Positions 1 through 6,729 of a stretch of 14,479 nucleotides of DNA are shown here, in pieces. Each line of letters begins with the position of its first letter. The first letter of the stretch is position 1. A program made the position numbers and the translations under genes. The DNA comes from JBBIRM01 sp964517975 (GTDB lineage: Bacteria > Desulfobacterota > BSN033 > UBA1163), in contig CAZFDM010000081.1 in assembly GCA_964517975.1 (NCBI GenBank), positions 1 through 14,479 of the forward strand, written 5' to 3'. The notes beneath the pieces were generated by a model. That model saw only the letters and a program-made list of their open reading frames with translations. It ran no database searches and was not told the DNA's origin.

Positions 1-410
1 TCTTTTTTGGTAATTCCATATCCATGCATGAAGTACATAAATTGGTCATAGTAGACTTCTAACCAATCCCTCTTGCTTAAAAGCGATCGAACAGGGACTC
101 CAGTGGTCCCAGTAGTTTGAAAAACCCTGACCCCCTCTTCGGGTGAGATACAATGAAAATCCCCATAGGGGGGGTACTTCTCCTGGCTCTGTCTCAACTC
201 CTCTTTAACCGTAAAAGGAACCTTACTCACATCCTCCAAGGTTTTGATATGTTCGGGCCTCACACCTGCCTCATCAAACTTCTTTCGATAAAAAGGGGCT
301 CGCTCGTAGACATAGGCCATCTGCCTTCTGAAGAGTTGAAGTTGGTGTTCTAAAAGTTTCTCCCTCGGCATCGTCTCCAATTCCGGTTTCCACATAATCA
401 CGTTTTCCAT
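1..410 (-). CDS. Phenylacetate-CoA ligase-like AMP-forming ligase, N-terminal part (runs off window)
   Basis: The first 136 residues of an ATP-dependent, AMP-forming acyl/aryl-CoA ligase of the PaaK type are visible; the gene continues beyond base 1. The N-terminal region matches the PaaK family: W-x-P-E-x-E-x-M-P-R near residues 7-16, then a helix leading into Y-V-Y-E-R-A-P-F-Y-R-K-K-F near 33-45. The phosphate-binding loop T-T-G-T-T-G-V-P lies near 99-106; the usual lysine after the last glycine is valine here. The start ATG at 410 is preceded by GGGGGT about five bases upstream and lies only nine bases after the stop of the molybdopterin-subunit gene, so it is probably the last known gene of the tetR-hydroxylase operon. 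Family members activate phenylacetate or other aromatic and short acids; the substrate cannot be read from this fragment. Confidence 0.85.
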   Translation of the reverse strand, partial: MENVIMWKPELETMPREKLLEHQLQLFRRQMAYVYERAPFYRKKFDEAGVRPEHIKTLEDVSKVPFTVKEELRQSQEKYPPYGDFHCISPEEGVRVFQTTGTTGVPVRSLLSKRDWLEVYYDQFMYFMHGYGITKK

Positions 411-419
411 TCTTACCCC

Positions 420-2759
420 CTATTTCCCCCCATCTTTCTTTTCTTTCAAACCCTTCAGAATCTTCTCTGGATAGATGGGTAAGGTCTTCACCCTCACCCC
501 TGTAGCATTGTATACCGCATTGGCAATCGCAGCGACCATGCCTGAGACATACCCCTCTCCCACCTCTTTGGTCCTATAAGGAATATCTTTCTCATATTTC
601 TCTGTAATGACATCAATGTAGTGGGCCTCCACCATATCTTTGGCGCAGGGAATTTTGTAGTCAAGGAAAGAAGTGGTCAGCGTTCTGCCTTTCTCCATCA
701 AGACCTCTTCCCAGAGGGCGTGGCCTTGAGCCATGGAGACCTGGCCATCAATCTGGCCTTCGACCAGCAGTGGATTAATGGGGAACCCGCAGTCATGGGC
801 AGTGGTTGCCTTTAAGAGTTTCACTTGACCTGTCCAAGTATCCACTTCCACCTCAGCCACCTGGGCATCAAAGGCGTAGTTATCACTCCATCTGCCTTTG
901 GTGGTAGCAAGGCTAGGGTGCATCGGGACATCTTTCATCGTTCGATAGTGGCCCTGACCAATAATGGGGTTCCCACGACGCTTCGCAATGCTTGCCGCCA
1001 CTGCCTGAGCAAAAGAGAGGGAGCGTCCTGGAGAACCCTTTACATAGATCTCTCGGTTCTTTGCTATTAAATCCTCGGGATTGGCCTCAAGTTCCTTTGC
1101 GGCCACCTCAAAAAGTTGACGTCTTGCATCAGAGGCAGCCATCTTCACCGCATTCCCAGAGACATAGGCTCCTCCACTGATCCAAGAACCAATATCCACA
1201 GGTGTCGTCTCAGTATCCGCAGCTACAACCCGAATGTCCTCCATCGATACCCCGAGTTCCTCGGCGACAATTTGGGAAAGGATCGTCTCAGCACCCTGCC
1301 CGATGTCCAATGCTCCCGTGAGGAGTGAGACGGTGCCATCATCATTCAGTTTAACAATAGCGGCCGAGGCATTGGGATAGATCAGGGACCCACTAAAATA
1401 GGAAGAAACCCCCATCCCAATTCCTCTCCGAATCCTTTGGCCTTCCTGTCGTTTCCCCTTTGCATATTTTTCTTTAAATTGTGTCTCCTCAGCCGCCCTT
1501 TCAATGCATTCCACTAAACCACAGTTTCTCACATAGTCCCCATTGGGGAGGATCTCTCCCTTCTGCCGGGCATTCTTTAGGCGAATCTCCACTGGATCGA
1601 TTCCCAACTCTTCTGCGATCATATCCATCTGGGAGTCCACTGCGAATCTCAGGTTAGGAGCACCGTGCCCCCTCTGAGGGGCTCTGACAGGATTATTGGT
1701 ATAGACCGAATAACCCTCATACTTCAAGTTTGGTATTCGATAGGAGAGCATGACAAAACCCCAGCAGAGGAAGATTACGACGACTCCACTTCCTCGATAA
1801 GCACCTGCATTGTTGATCACCTTGACCTGCTGGGCGAGTAAAGTGCCATCTTTCTTCACACCTGTCTTCAACTCGACAATGATGGGTTGACCATGCCTTG
1901 AGGCCTCAAAGACCTCCTGTCTCGTCCAAACGATCTTGACAGGTCTTCCGGTCTTGATGGATAAGAGGGAGGCGCAGAACTCATGTGAAAAGAGGTCTAT
2001 CTTTCCACCATAGGCCCCTCCCACATAGGCCTTCAATATGCGAACATTGTTGAAAGGGAGTCCCAAGGTGGTGGCCAATTTGGCCCTCTTGATAAATGGC
2101 CCCTGACTTGATGTCCATACATTGAGCCGGCCAGAAAGATCGTAACTGGCAAGCGTGGCCTGAGGTTCCATGTAGCAGTGTGTCCTTAATTGCCCTTCGA
2201 ATCGGTCCTCCCTGACAAGATAGGACTCGGCAAACCCCTTCTCAATGTCTCCCCAACCTGTCTCTGTTTTTCCACCTATATTTTTATATGGCTCCCTGAC
2301 CTTTGGATGACTGGGGTGGATTTCAGGGGCATCTGGCCTCATCGCCTCCTCAGGATCAAAGACTGCAGGAAGTTCTTCATAATCGACCTTGATCAGGCTT
2401 AACGCCTCTTCTGCGATGTATTCATCAATGGCAGCAACCGCAGCCACCTCTTCCCCTATATACCGAACTCGATCCATGGCCAATGGGTATTGATCAGGGG
2501 GATATCGGGGAGTCTCCACAAAGCCATGTTTGATCCCCAAGGTATCTTTCCCTGTAATCACCGCCTTCACTCCAGGAAGTCTTTGGGCTCTGCTCGTATC
2601 GATGTTTAGGATCTTGGCGTGAGGGTAGGGGCTTCTCAAAATCTTTCCCCAGAGCATCCCAGGAAGTACCATATCCACTGTATAAAGGGCCCTCCCGGTA
2701 GCCTTCTCCATTCCATCCTTTCTCGGAACACTTTTCCCTACAAAAGATAACTCCTCCAT
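420..2759 (-). CDS. Xanthine dehydrogenase-family molybdopterin-binding (large) subunit
   Basis: The 779-residue catalytic subunit of a cytoplasmic molybdenum hydroxylase, which uses water to hydroxylate a heterocycle, aldehyde or aromatic substrate and passes electrons to the partner [2Fe-2S] and FAD subunits. An N-terminal a/b hammerhead domain (about residues 18-130) is followed by the two molybdopterin-binding domains. Visible cofactor motifs are T-S-S-Q-G-P (216-221), G-G-A-Y-G-G-K (247-253), R-G-H-G (363-366), D-I-G-Q-G-A-E (485-491) and V-G-E near the C-terminus, where E735 matches the catalytic glutamate of the family. Length is normal. The A-Y-R-C-S-F-R loop of form I CO dehydrogenase is absent; the equivalent reads A-Y-R-G-S-G. 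Histidine 365 replaces the phenylalanine of the common R-G-F-G motif. One base separates it from the upstream [2Fe-2S] gene, whose last codons supply GGAGAAG as ribosome binding site. Substrate unknown. Confidence 0.93.
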   Translation of the reverse strand: MEELSFVGKSVPRKDGMEKATGRALYTVDMVLPGMLWGKILRSPYPHAKILNIDTSRAQRLPGVKAVITGKDTLGIKHGFVETPRYPPDQYPLAMDRVRYIGEEVAAVAAIDEYIAEEALSLIKVDYEELPAVFDPEEAMRPDAPEIHPSHPKVREPYKNIGGKTETGWGDIEKGFAESYLVREDRFEGQLRTHCYMEPQATLASYDLSGRLNVWTSSQGPFIKRAKLATTLGLPFNNVRILKAYVGGAYGGKIDLFSHEFCASLLSIKTGRPVKIVWTRQEVFEASRHGQPIIVELKTGVKKDGTLLAQQVKVINNAGAYRGSGVVVIFLCWGFVMLSYRIPNLKYEGYSVYTNNPVRAPQRGHGAPNLRFAVDSQMDMIAEELGIDPVEIRLKNARQKGEILPNGDYVRNCGLVECIERAAEETQFKEKYAKGKRQEGQRIRRGIGMGVSSYFSGSLIYPNASAAIVKLNDDGTVSLLTGALDIGQGAETILSQIVAEELGVSMEDIRVVAADTETTPVDIGSWISGGAYVSGNAVKMAASDARRQLFEVAAKELEANPEDLIAKNREIYVKGSPGRSLSFAQAVAASIAKRRGNPIIGQGHYRTMKDVPMHPSLATTKGRWSDNYAFDAQVAEVEVDTWTGQVKLLKATTAHDCGFPINPLLVEGQIDGQVSMAQGHALWEEVLMEKGRTLTTSFLDYKIPCAKDMVEAHYIDVITEKYEKDIPYRTKEVGEGYVSGMVAAIANAVYNATGVRVKTLPIYPEKILKGLKEKKDGGK

Positions 2760-2760
2760 C

Positions 2761-3231
2761 TCACTCTTCTCCTATCGAAACCGACATGATGGCTTCCAAA
2801 ATTTTATTATATCCCGTACATCGACAAAGGTTTCCCTCCAATCCTTTCAGAATCTCTTCCCTTGAGGGCTTGGGATTCTCATCGAGGATCGATTTGGCAT
2901 TGAGGATCATCCCAGAAGTACAATACCCACACTGAATGGCTCCATATTGAATGAAGGCCTTCTGCAATGGGTGAAGCTCAGCCCCCTTGGCCAGCCCTTC
3001 AATGGTGGTAATCTCTTTTCCCTGGGCTTCAATGGCAAGTGTTAGACAGGAAAGGATGGGGTTCCCATTGATCAAAACCGTACAGGCCCCACACTCTCCA
3101 GTTCCACAGGCCTCTTTTGCACCGGTGAGACCTAAATCCTCTCTTAATACCTCGAGAAGCGTTCTCTGAGGTTCTACTGCAAGTTCATGGGACTCACCGT
3201 TCACCTTTAACTCAATGAGTTGTTTTTTCAT
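2761..3231 (-). CDS. [2Fe-2S] subunit of xanthine dehydrogenase-family hydroxylase
   Basis: The small electron-transfer subunit (156 residues, typical length) of the three-subunit molybdenum hydroxylase encoded here. The N-terminal plant-ferredoxin-like domain holds the first cluster with C42, C47, C50 and C62 (A-C-G-T-G-E-C-G-A-C then L-S-C). The C-terminal four-helix domain holds the second cluster with C101-G-Y-C104 and C136-R-C138. All eight ligands are present, so the protein should be functional. The ATG at 3231 overlaps the TGA of the FAD-subunit gene by four bases (ATGA), and GGAGAAG lies a few bases upstream inside that gene, which points to translational coupling. It carries electrons from the molybdenum centre to FAD. 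Confidence 0.95.
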   Translation of the reverse strand: MKKQLIELKVNGESHELAVEPQRTLLEVLREDLGLTGAKEACGTGECGACTVLINGNPILSCLTLAIEAQGKEITTIEGLAKGAELHPLQKAFIQYGAIQCGYCTSGMILNAKSILDENPKPSREEILKGLEGNLCRCTGYNKILEAIMSVSIGEE

Positions 3232-4091
3232 TGTATCTTCTCCATGGCTTGAAGAATGGCTTGCTCCACCAAAACCCTACTCATCTCCCTTCGGTACCAG
3301 GGCCTTGAGCGAGGCTGGGTTTCCTCTGAAGCCACTTGAGCAGCTTCTTTAATCAGTTTTTCTTCTACCCTTTTACCATTTAAGATTCTCTCTGCAGCCT
3401 TTGCACGAATGGGAGTTGGGGCAACAGAGGAAAGGCCAATCCTTGCCTCCCGACAGGTTTTGTCCTTTGGATCCAATGTAAGAAAGACCGCCGCTCCAAC
3501 CAGCGTCTCCCCTACGGAGGATGCTTTATGGATGTACTGGTATGAACCTGCAGATTGAGGAGGCGCTTTGGGGATCCAAACCTCTACGACCATCTCTTGA
3601 GGTTCAAGAATGGTCTGGAAAGGTCCTACAAAAAACTCCTGAAGGGAGACAGTTCTTTCCCCATAAAGGTGAACCAGTTTTAACTTTGCTTCTAAGACTA
3701 AAAGAGGTGCCGCCGCATCAGAAGAAGGAGAGGCATTACAGAGATTCCCTACCAGGGTCCCCATGTTTCTCACCTGACGGGTTCCAATCTTAAAACAGGT
3801 CTCAGCGAAAAAATCAAACTTTTCTCTAACCACAGGGTGATGGACAATGGTATCATGCGTCACCAGTGGACCGATTTTTAAACCCTCCTTCTCGTCCCAT
3901 TGAACTTTATCCAATCCTTCGATCCCTTTGAGGTTAATAACAAACTTCGGAAGGACTTCCTTCTTCTTCATCTTTACAAAGAGGTCGGTTCCTCCTGCCA
4001 AAAGTTTTGCCTCACTCTTATATTTATAAAGAAGAGAACAGGCCTCCTCAATCGAAGAAGGTGAGAAGTATTCAAACTTTGGTATGCGCAT
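3228..4091 (-). CDS. FAD-binding (medium) subunit of xanthine dehydrogenase-family hydroxylase
   Basis: A 287-residue CoxM-type subunit that binds FAD and delivers electrons to an acceptor. FAD-contact motifs are L-L-A-G-G-T-D-L (30-37) and the glycine/serine-rich stretch N-M-G-T-L-V-G-N-L-C-N-A-S-P-S-S-D (109-125). The C-terminal CO-dehydrogenase flavoprotein domain starts near residue 180. The protein is compact and shows no insertion with extra cysteines, so the additional [4Fe-4S] cluster of the 4-hydroxybenzoyl-CoA reductase beta subunit is absent; this argues against that enzyme. The start is well supported by GGAGG five bases before the ATG. It follows tetR after 78 bases with no clear terminator between them, and overlaps the next gene by four bases. 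Confidence 0.93.
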   Translation of the reverse strand: MRIPKFEYFSPSSIEEACSLLYKYKSEAKLLAGGTDLFVKMKKKEVLPKFVINLKGIEGLDKVQWDEKEGLKIGPLVTHDTIVHHPVVREKFDFFAETCFKIGTRQVRNMGTLVGNLCNASPSSDAAAPLLVLEAKLKLVHLYGERTVSLQEFFVGPFQTILEPQEMVVEVWIPKAPPQSAGSYQYIHKASSVGETLVGAAVFLTLDPKDKTCREARIGLSSVAPTPIRAKAAERILNGKRVEEKLIKEAAQVASEETQPRSRPWYRREMSRVLVEQAILQAMEKIQ

Positions 4092-4169
4092 CTATTCCTC
4101 CATAAGAATTCACCTCAGTTGAAAAAACCTTTTACCCATTTGCGACACTCCCTACCTTTTTCAAAGTCC

Positions 4170-4796
4170 CTAATCAGTACTTTTAAGTGAATCAATTAAA
4201 AGATCTGCCAACTCATCTGCGTATTGGATCAGGGAATACCTCTTGTCCTTTAAGAGCCACCGAATGATGATATGTTCCATCGCGCCCACACAAAGACTAC
4301 GGGCAAGATAGATATTGATCTCCTTTTTAATCGTTCCTTCCTCCTGCCCTTCCTGAATAATGTCGAGCAGAATTTGATAAAAGTTTCTCGCTGCTTGATA
4401 GGCCTCCGTTGTGACATAGGTCTTACTGGTCTTCAGTTCCAGCAAAACGATGGACCCATACCCTGGGTTTTTCTCCACATAATTAAGCCACCACCAGATA
4501 AACTTCCGAAGTTTGTTCAAAGCCCCTTTAATACCCATCATATGGTCATGGATTTGTGGAATCAGTTCTTTGGTGATTTCTACAGGAATGGCCAAGAGGA
4601 TATCTTCTTTATTTTTAAAATATTCGTAAATGGTTGCATCCCCAATCCCTGCCTCTTTAGCAATCTCAGCGATAGTAGCATTCTGGAAACCCTTTTCTCC
4701 AAAGATCTTGATGGCAGAGGCCAATATCTTTCTCTTCTTTTCAGATTCTCTGCCTTTATTATTAAAATTTTGAACAGAATTTGGCTTTTTTTTCAT
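4170..4796 (-). CDS. TetR/AcrR-family transcriptional regulator
   Basis: A 208-residue one-component regulator. The basic N-terminus leads into the TetR DNA-binding domain (about residues 20-65): K-I-L-A-S-A-I-K-I-F-G-E-K-G-F, then the helix-turn-helix T-I-A-E-I-A-K-E-A-G-I-G-D-A-T-I-Y-E-Y-F (41-60) and K-N-K-E-D-I-L. The helical C-terminal ligand domain is divergent. The DNA-binding half resembles FadR-type TetR proteins that sense acyl-CoAs; this is an impression of similarity, not proof. It is transcribed away from the amidohydrolase gene and lies 78 bases upstream of the hydroxylase genes in the same direction. The divergent spacer contains a perfect inverted repeat and a half-site at the predicted tetR start point, so it probably represses itself and the operon. 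No strong ribosome binding site precedes the ATG. Confidence 0.93.
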   Translation of the reverse strand: MKKKPNSVQNFNNKGRESEKKRKILASAIKIFGEKGFQNATIAEIAKEAGIGDATIYEYFKNKEDILLAIPVEITKELIPQIHDHMMGIKGALNKLRKFIWWWLNYVEKNPGYGSIVLLELKTSKTYVTTEAYQAARNFYQILLDIIQEGQEEGTIKKEINIYLARSLCVGAMEHIIIRWLLKDKRYSLIQYADELADLLIDSLKSTD

Positions 4797-4832
4797 AGAG
4801 ATATATTATTTTTTCAAAAATCCAATAATTCA

Positions 4833-4842
4833 ATTCGAAAAA
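4833..4842. promoter_or_regulatory. Candidate TetR operator half-site at tetR start point
   Basis: ATTCGAAAAA repeats one arm of the perfect inverted repeat at 4927-4951. Its mirror arm is badly degenerate. It covers the predicted transcription start of tetR (about 4837), a position where a bound repressor would block initiation. The role is inferred. Confidence 0.45.
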
Positions 4843-4843
4843 T

Positions 4844-4872
4844 ATCATACAAAAATCTGATTTTTTGTCAAT
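4844..4872 (-). promoter_or_regulatory. Sigma70-type promoter of tetR (and probably the hydroxylase operon)
   Basis: On the minus strand a perfect -35 TTGACA (4867-4872) is separated by 17 bases from the -10 TATGAT (4844-4849, five of six consensus positions). The predicted start near 4837 gives a leader of about 41 bases to the tetR ATG at 4796. The region is very AT-rich, which favours opening. No other promoter of comparable quality was seen before the FAD-subunit gene. Confidence 0.65.
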
Positions 4873-4926
4873 ATATTTTTTATCTGGAAAAATTTCTTTT
4901 AAATTCTAATAAATTACAAAAAATAT

Positions 4927-4951
4927 TTTTTTCGAATACCATTCGAAAAAA
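4927..4951. promoter_or_regulatory. Perfect 11-bp inverted repeat, candidate TetR operator
   Basis: The left arm TTTTTTCGAAT (4927-4937) and the right arm (4941-4951) are exact reverse complements around a 3-base spacer ACC. The symmetry extends a few more bases with one length mismatch in the T run. It lies in the spacer between tetR and the divergent amidohydrolase gene, where TetR-family operators are normally found, and its TTCGAA core recurs at 4834-4839. It is not followed by a coding end, so a terminator role is unlikely. That TetR binds here is inferred from position and symmetry. Confidence 0.65.
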
Positions 4952-4970
4952 TACTTTTCCATGGCAGAAT

Positions 4971-5000
4971 TTGACATCCCTTTGTGTGTTTTGTTATGAA
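4971..5000 (+). promoter_or_regulatory. Candidate promoter of the amidohydrolase gene (possibly leaderless)
   Basis: A perfect -35 TTGACA (4971-4976) is followed after 18 bases by TATGAA (4995-5000), which is preceded by TGT in the extended -10 position. A start seven to eight bases further on would fall at the A of the ATG at 5008. That would leave no leader and fits the lack of any Shine-Dalgarno sequence upstream. The -10 matches only four of six positions, so this is a moderate call. Confidence 0.45.
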
Positions 5001-5007
5001 TTCTTAC

Positions 5008-6729
5008 ATGGAAACCCAAGAGAAAAGAAGTAGATTGAGTGAAGTGGCCCTGGGTTTATTGCCGGCTGATAAGGTCTTTTTAAACAGCACCATCTTCAAT
5101 GTCTTTACGCGAGAGTTTATTAAGAATCAATCGGTCTGGATCAAGGACGGAATGATTGCCTATGTGGGTTCAGAAAACGATCCTCCCAGAGACAATCAAA
5201 CCGAGGTGATAGATGTTGAGGAGATGGTTCTCCTGCCCGGTCTCATTGAAGGGCATACCCATATCACTAATCGGTATAGCATCGAGGAGTTTGTCAAACA
5301 GGTGATCCCTACGGGCGTGACGACAGTCATAACAGAGACCATGGAGTTTGGATTGGTCGCGGGCAAAGATGGGATTGAATATTTTATTAAAGGATTGGAA
5401 GGACAGCCCTTAAGATTTTACTTCACTCTCTCCCCTTTATGTGGTTTGACTTCCTCTCAGGAGAAAATGGCTCCAACGAATGAAGAGTTACTCCCTCTCC
5501 TTCAAAATCCAAATTGTCTTGGCATCGGTGAGGTCTACTGGGGAAATATCTTCTTAGAAGGGAGACAAGGGGAGAGGGTGAGAGAACTGGTCTCCACCGC
5601 TCTCCAGATGGGGAAATTGGTGGAGGGTCATACTGCAGGGGCATCAGGGAGGAAGCTTCAAGCCTATACGGACTTTGGTTTCTCCTCATGCCACGAGCCT
5701 GTGACAGATGAAGAGGTCCTTGAGAGATTAAGGATGGGCTACTGGGTGATGATCAGGGAAGGAGGGGTAAGAAAAGAACTTAAGGGAGTAAAGAAGATTT
5801 TTAAGAAAAGGATAGACCATAGAAGGCTAAGCCTCTGTACGGACGGAATGGATGCAGAGGGGTTCGTGAAGGAAGGCTACCTTAATGCCTCCCTTAGGAG
5901 AATGCTTAAATTCAAAGTCCCACCAGGGCTTGCCTACCAGATGGTAACCCTCAATGTTGCTGAACACTTTCACCTCGATCATCTCATTGGCTCTATTGCT
6001 CCTGGAAAGATGGCAGATATGGTGGTCATCCCATCACCGGAGGATTATTCCCCCAAAATGATCCTATGCGATGGGAGAATGATCTTTAAAGAGGGTAAAA
6101 CCCTGGTCGAACCTAAAAAGGTTTTCTTTCCAGATTCCATGTTTCACACAGTGAAGGTTGAAGGAGATATTCTTGCTTCCCTACCAAACAGAGGAAAGGT
6201 AAGGGTGATGGAATTGGTAACCCGGCTTGTGACCAGAGAAAGGATCATCGACCTTGAACATCCTGTGGAGTCAAGAGATTTGATTCTTCTTCTTGCCTTG
6301 GACCGGACAGGAAGTGGAAAAACCTTTATGGGGCTACTGAAAGGATTTGGTCTCAAGAGGGGAGCCTATGGGTCAACCATGTGCTGGGATACCCCTGATA
6401 TGATCGTTGTCGGATGTGACGCTCATTCCATCAAGACAGTGATTGAACGGTTAAAAGAGAATGGGGGAGGCGGGGTCTATGCGATAGGAGAAAAGGTGAT
6501 CTCAGAATTTCAAGCCCCACTCTGTGGAATGGTATCCTTAAAGCCCATGGAGACCGTGAGGGATGAGATCAAGAGGCTTGAAGAGACTCTTAGGAAGAAT
6601 GGTGTAAAATGGGAGAAGCCAGTTCTTACGATTGATATCCTTGGAACTCCTGCCATCCCACAGTTAAGAATCACCCATAAGGGTTATGTCAAATTAAAGG
6701 ACCGAGAGATCCTTCCCCTTGAGGTTTGA
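5008..6729 (+). CDS. Adenine deaminase-like amidohydrolase (divergent subfamily)
   Basis: A metal-dependent amidohydrolase with the two-part layout of adenine deaminase: an amidohydrolase barrel (about residues 15-370) and the adenine-deaminase C-terminal domain (about 395-570). Predicted metal ligands are all present: H83-T-H85, E175 in G-I-G-E, H208 in E-G-H-T-A-G, H229 in S-C-H-E and D279 in C-T-D. The C-terminal domain keeps G-L-L-K-G-F-G-L-K-R-G-A. Substitutions stand out: E-T-M-E (110-113) where D-P-H-E is usual, and W-D-T-P-D (460-464) where H-D-x-H-N is usual, so the substrate may not be adenine. The start is uncertain: GTG at 4984, ATG at 4996 and ATG at 5008 are in frame and none has a ribosome binding site; 5008 fits the family's N-terminus and the predicted promoter (573 residues). 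If it is a true adenine deaminase, it would make hypoxanthine for the neighbouring hydroxylase. Confidence 0.85.
   Translation: METQEKRSRLSEVALGLLPADKVFLNSTIFNVFTREFIKNQSVWIKDGMIAYVGSENDPPRDNQTEVIDVEEMVLLPGLIEGHTHITNRYSIEEFVKQVIPTGVTTVITETMEFGLVAGKDGIEYFIKGLEGQPLRFYFTLSPLCGLTSSQEKMAPTNEELLPLLQNPNCLGIGEVYWGNIFLEGRQGERVRELVSTALQMGKLVEGHTAGASGRKLQAYTDFGFSSCHEPVTDEEVLERLRMGYWVMIREGGVRKELKGVKKIFKKRIDHRRLSLCTDGMDAEGFVKEGYLNASLRRMLKFKVPPGLAYQMVTLNVAEHFHLDHLIGSIAPGKMADMVVIPSPEDYSPKMILCDGRMIFKEGKTLVEPKKVFFPDSMFHTVKVEGDILASLPNRGKVRVMELVTRLVTRERIIDLEHPVESRDLILLLALDRTGSGKTFMGLLKGFGLKRGAYGSTMCWDTPDMIVVGCDAHSIKTVIERLKENGGGGVYAIGEKVISEFQAPLCGMVSLKPMETVRDEIKRLEETLRKNGVKWEKPVLTIDILGTPAIPQLRITHKGYVKLKDREILPLEV

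Noticed and set aside
2761..4091. Assignment of the three-subunit enzyme as CO dehydrogenase (coxMSL) or 4-hydroxybenzoyl-CoA reductase (hcrABC)
   Set aside because: The large subunit lacks the CO dehydrogenase active-site loop, and the FAD subunit lacks the extra cluster insert of HcrB.
4092..4169. Separate promoter or operator for the hydroxylase genes after tetR
   Set aside because: No TTCGAA motif or good -35/-10 pair was seen in these 78 bases, so read-through from the tetR promoter is simpler.
4272..5033. A 253-codon plus-strand open frame across tetR and the divergent spacer
   Set aside because: It is antisense to a clear TetR gene, has no recognisable domain, and its translation of the AT-rich spacer is low-complexity.
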